Positions 58,951 through 64,000 of a DNA stretch of 64,000 bases are shown piece after piece. Below the pieces are notes generated by a model that ran no database searches, was not told where the DNA came from, and worked only from the letters and a program-made list of their open reading frames with translations. Source of the stretch: Capniomyces stellatus. Its lineage: Eukaryota > Kickxellomycota > Harpellomycetes > Harpellales > Legeriomycetaceae. Each line of letters starts with the position of its first letter. The first letter of the stretch is position 1. Location: NCBI GenBank assembly GCA_001661515.1, contig LUVW01000008.1:585100-649099 (forward strand), read 5' to 3'. Made by a program: the position numbers and the translations under genes.

Positions 58951-61032
58951 ATGCACGATTCTAACGAAGGCTCAAAATGTCCGAGGTGCGAGAAAAGCGT
59001 TTATGCTGCTGAAGAGGTAACTTGAGTCATTGCTTTTGTGGTTGATCAGCCCTTCCTTTTTTGCTAATGCCGTTGCTTTTTTTTTTTTTTTTTAGCGGGA
59101 AATTCATATTTCAAATCAATAAATGAATTAAACTTATGGAAAAACTACCAACTATAGATAATGGGACCTGAGGGGGTTTGGCACAAAGTGTGTTTTAAAT
59201 GCAAGGTAAAATGCGTTGGCCAATTTTATGTTTGTTTTAAATTGAAGTTTGTGATCATACCAAGTCATTGGGGGCTGTTTTGCTAACTCGTTTCTAAATC
59301 GACAATACAAACTATGGTAGAGTTGCTCGAAGGGACTATCTACTTCGAATTTCCAAGAGTTGAATAGAGAGGTAAATTTTACTTTAAGCAGCAGTAGTTG
59401 GAGTAAGGTAGTAGAGATCCGAATGCTGCGACTTTAATAGATACTTGAGAAGTTTTAGTCAACAATAATCGTTGCTTTGGCAAAAATAGGTCTACTGCGA
59501 GCCCTGTTTCTCTAGAAATTCACAAAGCAAAGGTAAACAGAAAGTCATAAAATTTGATTCCGACTTCGACTCCGACTCGGACACTAACTCCAACACTAAC
59601 TTTAAATTGAGCACTATTGCTATTTATTTTATATTTAAACGATACATACTAATTAACTAAATAACTACTAAAATAGAGATCGAGCATTATGTCGTTGAAA
59701 AAAGTAACAATAAACCAGAGATTTATTGCTAATATAACAGTTTAGTAGAGCCGTAAAACACGATTTTGACTCTTGACTGACTTGCATTTATTTTACAAAC
59801 TTACTAATTAGACGATTTCCACCCTTATGAACACGACACTATAAAGAGAACAGCTGTAGTACATACAACTACTCATAAAGGGCCTACTCAGCCACAAGAT
59901 TCTGAAACCAGCCACTCGGTCAGTCAAGGGCAAAGTAGTGTACCATCTGAATTTAGTCCTAGATTTTCCAAAGAGTTTTCACCCTCAAAAGTATTCAGCA
60001 GAGGAAGTCCCAAATTCACTATCCCAAACACCACTGACCGCTGTCCACGATGTAAAAATACGATTTATGCTGCTGAAAAGGTTATAGGCCCAACCGGGCC
60101 TTGGCATAGGGTTTGCTTTAAGTGCAACAAGTGCAAGAAGGCGCTGGATTCGACCCGTGTGGTTGATAGAGCTGGCGAGGCCTATTGCATTTATTGCTAC
60201 GAAAAGCTATGGGGGTCAAAAAGCCACATGGTCAACAACATTATTGAATCGAAGCTGCACAACAAAGAGGCCTCAAGTCCAGGAAGCATCAACAGCAACC
60301 ATGTCTTTGCCTCTCCAGAAAGGAAAGGCGAATCGTCGTTTGCAGGAAACAGTGTAGACACAGCAAGCAATCTCCAAAGTTTTTTGGGATCGAATTATAG
60401 AGGTCTCAACATTTCAAACGATGGATCTGTCGGAACTATTGGTAGCCGGGGTGTGCTGTTGGATGGCAGTGCCCACAACGATACCCTTGGTAAGTCTGAG
60501 TTGGCCATGTCATCAAACAGATCATTTAGCACCAGCCAAACCCCACCAGCGTTCAACCTACAATCGGGCAGCTTTGCTGAGCCTGTAAACAATAGTCCGG
60601 GCTCCACCGCCTTAAGCGGATACAGAAAGAGTAGTATGGCTGATAATGGGTATAGTCCTAATAAACCGCTATTTAATATCCAAGCAGACATTTGCCCAAG
60701 GTGCAATGGGAAGATTTACGCAGCAGAAATGGTAAATTTTGATTTTGATTTTGAGTTTTATTATTTTGATTTTGATTTTAATTTTGGCATTGGATTTGGC
60801 TTTATCCGAGTTATATCACTTTTATGTGCCAATTTGCTCTACTAACGATGTCAAACATAAAACGCATTGATATTGATAGTCGATAGCAGCAGGTAGAAAG
60901 TACCACAAACGATGTGTATCTTGTGCAAATTGCAAAAAGTCCATTAGCTCGTCAAATATGGCAGACAGGGAAGGCGAGATTTACTGCAATCACTGTTATG
61001 CTAAATTATTTGGTACCAAGGTTTCGCTTTAA
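58951..61032 (+). CDS. Three-LIM-domain protein (CRP-like)
   Basis: Zinc-binding scaffold of 426 residues. Exons 58951-59016, 59158-59205, 59321-59371, 59490-59532, 59812-60731 and 60880-61032, all in phase. Each LIM begins CPRC, then IYAAE or VYAAE: LIM1 (CPRCEKSVYAAEE, WHKVCFKCKSC, VYCEPC), LIM2 (CPRCKNTIYAAEKVIG, WHRVCFKCNKCKKAL, YCIYCYEKLWG) and LIM3 (CPRCNGKIYAAEM, YHKRCVSCANCKKSI, YCNHCYAKLFG). Long Ser/Pro/Thr-rich linkers separate LIM1-2 and LIM2-3 (about 110 and 170 residues). The CP-C--VYAAE start and the YC--CY-KLFG end resemble cysteine-rich proteins (CSRP/CRIP), which bind actin cross-linkers; an actin or cell-polarity role is inferred. Last exon placed at the TTGATAG acceptor, which keeps the LIM3 frame. 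Confidence 0.9.
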
Positions 61033-61307
61033 CTCTTCTACTGGCACAACACAACTTTAATTACTTTCCACTACTACTCACTTTTCTTTGTAAATGACAC
61101 ATTTTATTATTCTACTTTTTGATTTGGTTTTAGCCAAGTTCATTTTCTACATTGCCCACATTTTATAACTTTATTATCAATAAAACAGAATAAAAGTTGA
61201 CATTATTATTCCGGTTTGTCCTGATGCTAATTTAGTTTTTTCAAATAAAATGCAAAACATTACTTACTCAAAAAAATATCTGTAATGCAAAAAAATATAA
61301 AAAAACT
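61033..61307. other. Spacer between LIM gene and tRNA-Val
   Basis: Includes the T-run (as A-run on +, 61289-61305) that ends tRNA-Val transcription. Confidence 0.5.
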
Positions 61308-61380
61308 TAGAGCTGTTGGGGATCGAACCCAAGACCTACTGCGTGTGAGGCAGACGTGATAACCACTACACCACAGCTCT
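61308..61380 (-). tRNA. tRNA-Val(CAC)
   Basis: Complete 73-nt cloverleaf on the minus strand, no intron. The acceptor AGAGCTG pairs with CAGCTCT and the discriminator is A. A box TGGTGTAGTGGTTATCACG, anticodon loop CTCACAC with CAC at 61347-61345, T-arm TTGGGTTCGATCCCCAA (B box). Transcription ends at a T-run right after the gene. The outer anticodon-stem pair is a T-T mismatch. Confidence 0.96.
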
Positions 61381-61846
61381 CGATAAATTTTTTTGAAATT
61401 GACATGGCCTTGTAAATTTAGGTAAATATTTTGCATTGGTATAACGCCGATTTACTTGATTTTTTTTTTCCTTTCAATAAAATTAATTTTGCAATGAATT
61501 TTGCAATGAATTTCATCAACTTTGAAAAATTCCTACTAAAAATAATCAAAAAAATATCACGAAATAGCAAGAAAAAAAAAGAAAAAAAGAAAAAAGAAAG
61601 CTTGTATAATTCCAGAGTCTTCTAACGTTCTTGCTAATACACTTTTATTATCCAACAGTAAAGCAACGAGATAAAAGTAAATATCTACGATTGCTAAGCA
61701 ACAAGCAACGACAGTTTAACCGAAAGAATTTGTAATCCAAGGATAATCAAGTCAAAATACGTCAAGTAAAATAACATATCGAGAAACAGAAGTAATATTA
61801 ATATCAAAACACTTTAACCCTCAATTCAAAAACAGGTTGAATCAAA
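61381..61846. other. ELP3 promoter region
   Basis: A 12-bp unit TTTTGCAATGAA is repeated at about 61486-61509, and an A/AG-rich run follows. No gene. Confidence 0.5.
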
Positions 61847-64000
61847 ATGGTTAGAAAGCAAAAAGGTTAGAATCCGACTTTTACTTTTTAGGCATAAATC
61901 AAACAGTTAGGACATTCGGCAGCTGAAGATTTGATCAAAGCCAACATAATTGGATTTATCTGCTTTTACATGTGATATAAACATGTTAATATTCATATTG
62001 CTGCTTTAAACGTGAGATTGCTCTTGATGGATCAGGATTATTCTAGGTTTATTTTCTATCAAGTTCTTATTATTATTATTACTTTTCTTATTTTGATTAA
62101 ACACAAACAATAGGACCAAGTTCAGCGGAAAAGCTGGTAAAGACATGCGCCGAGATTGTGTCTGAACTTATCCAATCACATGAAAAGGGCAAAAATGCAA
62201 ATCTGAATGCACTAAAGGCAAAATATTCCAGAGCGAATAAGCTGTCTTCGCAGCCAAAGCTTGTTGATATCATTGCTGCCATTCCTGAACAGTATAAAAA
62301 GTTTCTTTTGCCAAAGTTGAAGGCAAAGCCAATTAGGACAGCGTCCGGGGTAAGTTTCTGCATAAAAATATATATGTGCACATATATACATATCCGTCTA
62401 TTCCTGTATGTACACACACCAGAGCTATGGGTGAGATTGTAAAAGCAAGCGGTAGGATTAAAAAAAGTGTGAAACCCGAAGGAGTTGGCTTTAAGTGTAA
62501 TTTTTTGCTACAAAAATAGATTGCTGTAGTTGCAGTAATGTGCAAGCCACATAGATGTCCACACATTGCAATGACAGGGAATATTTGTGTGTAAGTGTTC
62601 AGCTAGACATTTTTCTTTAAAAATCAAAGATGTATGTTATAGAATATGGATATATAAATGGATAGCAAGACCAAGCGCACTTTTTAAAAATAGTTTGGAT
62701 TTGGGGGCTTGAATAGATATTGTCCAGGAGGTCCTGATTCAGATTTTGAGTACTCTACCCAGAGTTATACGGGATATGAGCCTACGAGTATGCGTGCCAT
62801 CAGAGCTAGGTACGACCCCTTTGACCAGTCTCGAGGACGTGTGGAGCAGCTCCAAAGTTTAGGCCACACTATAGACAAGGTAATTAAAAGTAAAGCCTAG
62901 ATTTGAATGTTTCCTTTTTTTTTTTTTATTGAAATTTAAATCTGAATGTTTTCAGTCACTGAATTTGTCATTGGATTTGTCGCTAATTATACTATTATTT
63001 GCACTTTTATTCAACTGATTGATCTGTTATTGGCTAATAGGTCGAGTTTATTATTATGGGAGGAACATTCATGTCTTTGCCCGAAAGCTACAGAGAATGG
63101 TTTGTGCAAAACTTGCATGATTCGCTATCGGGACATAGAAGTAACAGCATTGATGAAGCAGTCAGGATGTCTGAACAAAGCGAGACTAAATGCATTGGAA
63201 TCACCATTGAAACGCGTCCTGACTATTGTTTGAAGCCGCATTTAAGGTAACACTTTTGCTGCAGTCAGGCTGAGCTCAGTGGTTTTTAGCACTGTACAAT
63301 GTTTACCGCCAACTAACCAGAATCAATTTATGTGTTGAAAATAGTCAGATGTTGTCTTATGGGTGTACTCGTCTTGAAGTTGGTGTACAGAGTGTTTATG
63401 AGGATGTAGCACGTGATACTAACAGGTACTTGGCCTACGCTTGTTTTATTTTATTGATATCTGATTGGGCCTTGGAGTTTCTACTTTTGAATACGCCTTT
63501 CTTTAATGTGCAACGATGCTGATGTTTTTATTATTGTTGGTGTTGTTAGAGGGCATACGGTTAGAGCGGTTTGCGAGTCCTTCCATCTGGCTAAAGACGC
63601 TGGTTATAAAGTTGTTGCACATATGATGCCTGATTTGCCTAATGTTGGAATGGAAAGAGATATTGAACAGTTTATGGTAAGTGTTGATACGTTTGCTTTG
63701 ATAAGTTTTCTATAAATGCCTTTTCATTGCCGGCTATAAAATGCTGGTCTGTATGGCGTTTTGTTGTTGTTAATTTAAAACATGCTTATCTGTATTTTTA
63801 ATAGGAATTTTTTGAAAACCCAGCGTTCAGAGCCGACGGCCTCAAGATATACCCAACTTTGGTTATTAGAGGAACAGGTAAGTTTGGATTACCGATTGTC
63901 TTGTGTTTTACTTTTACATTCTCGGTTGCTACTTGACCAACCCAATGCTAAATGTCTGCTTTTGGTTCTAATAATCTTTTTTTTTTTTTTTTTTTTTTTT
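61847..64000 (+). CDS. ELP3: Elongator catalytic subunit ELP3, 5' part (window edge)
   Basis: Radical-SAM/acetyltransferase subunit of Elongator, which makes cm5U at the tRNA wobble position. Visible exons: 61847-61865 (19 nt), 62114-62349, 62520-62590, 62717-62879, 63041-63246, 63345-63425, 63550-63676 and 63805-63877, then the window ends inside the next intron. The coding part covers about 325 residues, all within the N-terminal and radical-SAM region. Seen are [40 protein letters not shown] with cluster Cys98, Cys108 and Cys111, [58 protein letters not shown] and [16 protein letters not shown]. Identity is nearly unambiguous given the extreme conservation. The acetyltransferase domain lies outside. 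Confidence 0.95.
63978..64000. repeat. Poly-T run at window end
   Basis: An uninterrupted T homopolymer of at least 23 nt reaching the last base, within an ELP3 intron. It may be a real homopolymer or an assembly break. Confidence 0.8.

Overview
This is nuclear DNA from an intron-rich, AT-rich eukaryote, most likely a fungus of an early-diverging lineage. The fungal call rests on a secreted DPP5-type peptidase, a kinesin-1 of fungal type and a fungal-style HAL2/MET22 nucleotidase. The presence of dymeclin, an RRM-AlkB (ALKBH8-type) protein and a RAB5IF-like protein argues against a yeast-like or derived dikaryan genome. The lineage call is inference. There is no operon logic: each gene has its own promoter, and introns are short, usually 60-250 nt, with GTAAGT/GTATGT donors.

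Layout. 1-414: start of an aldo/keto reductase (-), cut by the window edge. 3.4-9.2 kb: three + genes, an omega-like glutathione S-transferase, the rRNA-processing factor RRP36 and a WDR53-like WD40 protein. 9.5-13.45 kb: UTP18 and a RAB5IF/EMC6-like membrane protein (-). 16.7-18.9 kb: an intronless secreted dipeptidyl peptidase behind a 3.3 kb gene-poor stretch. 19.3-23.5 kb: kinesin-1 heavy chain (-). 25.6-32.9 kb: a SUZ-domain protein, the zinc metallochaperone GTPase ZNG1 and the eEF2 lysine methyltransferase EEF2KMT/FAM86 (+). 33.3-41.1 kb: dymeclin, RRM-AlkB, and an unrecognised 144-residue protein (-). 42.0-44.2 kb: tRNA-Ile(AAT) and the DUF89 phosphatase ARMT1 (+). 44.5-55.0 kb: ARP4, RPA49 and a SCAP-like membrane WD40 protein (-). 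56.2-61.0 kb: MET22/HAL2 and a three-LIM protein (+). 61.3 kb: tRNA-Val(CAC) (-). 61.8 kb to the end: ELP3 (+), cut by the window edge inside a long poly-T.

Themes. Several genes serve ribosome production and translation: RRP36 and UTP18 (small-subunit processome), RPA49 (RNA polymerase I), EEF2KMT (eEF2 methylation), and ELP3 and RRM-AlkB (both acting on tRNA wobble uridines). This looks like ordinary housekeeping mixture rather than a functional cluster.

The most notable observations are: a SCAP homologue whose reading frame begins exactly at the last transmembrane helix and so lacks the sterol-sensing half; an unusually high share of GC-AG introns (five found by reading-frame and homology arguments among about 80 introns); microexons of 9, 10, 15, 19, 19 and 22 nt in conserved genes; a ZNG1 whose METAP1-docking cysteine is replaced; and several exact short tandem arrays just upstream of start codons. 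Exon coordinates come from reading frame, splice-site sequence and remembered family motifs, with no transcript data. No novel defence or mobile system was found.
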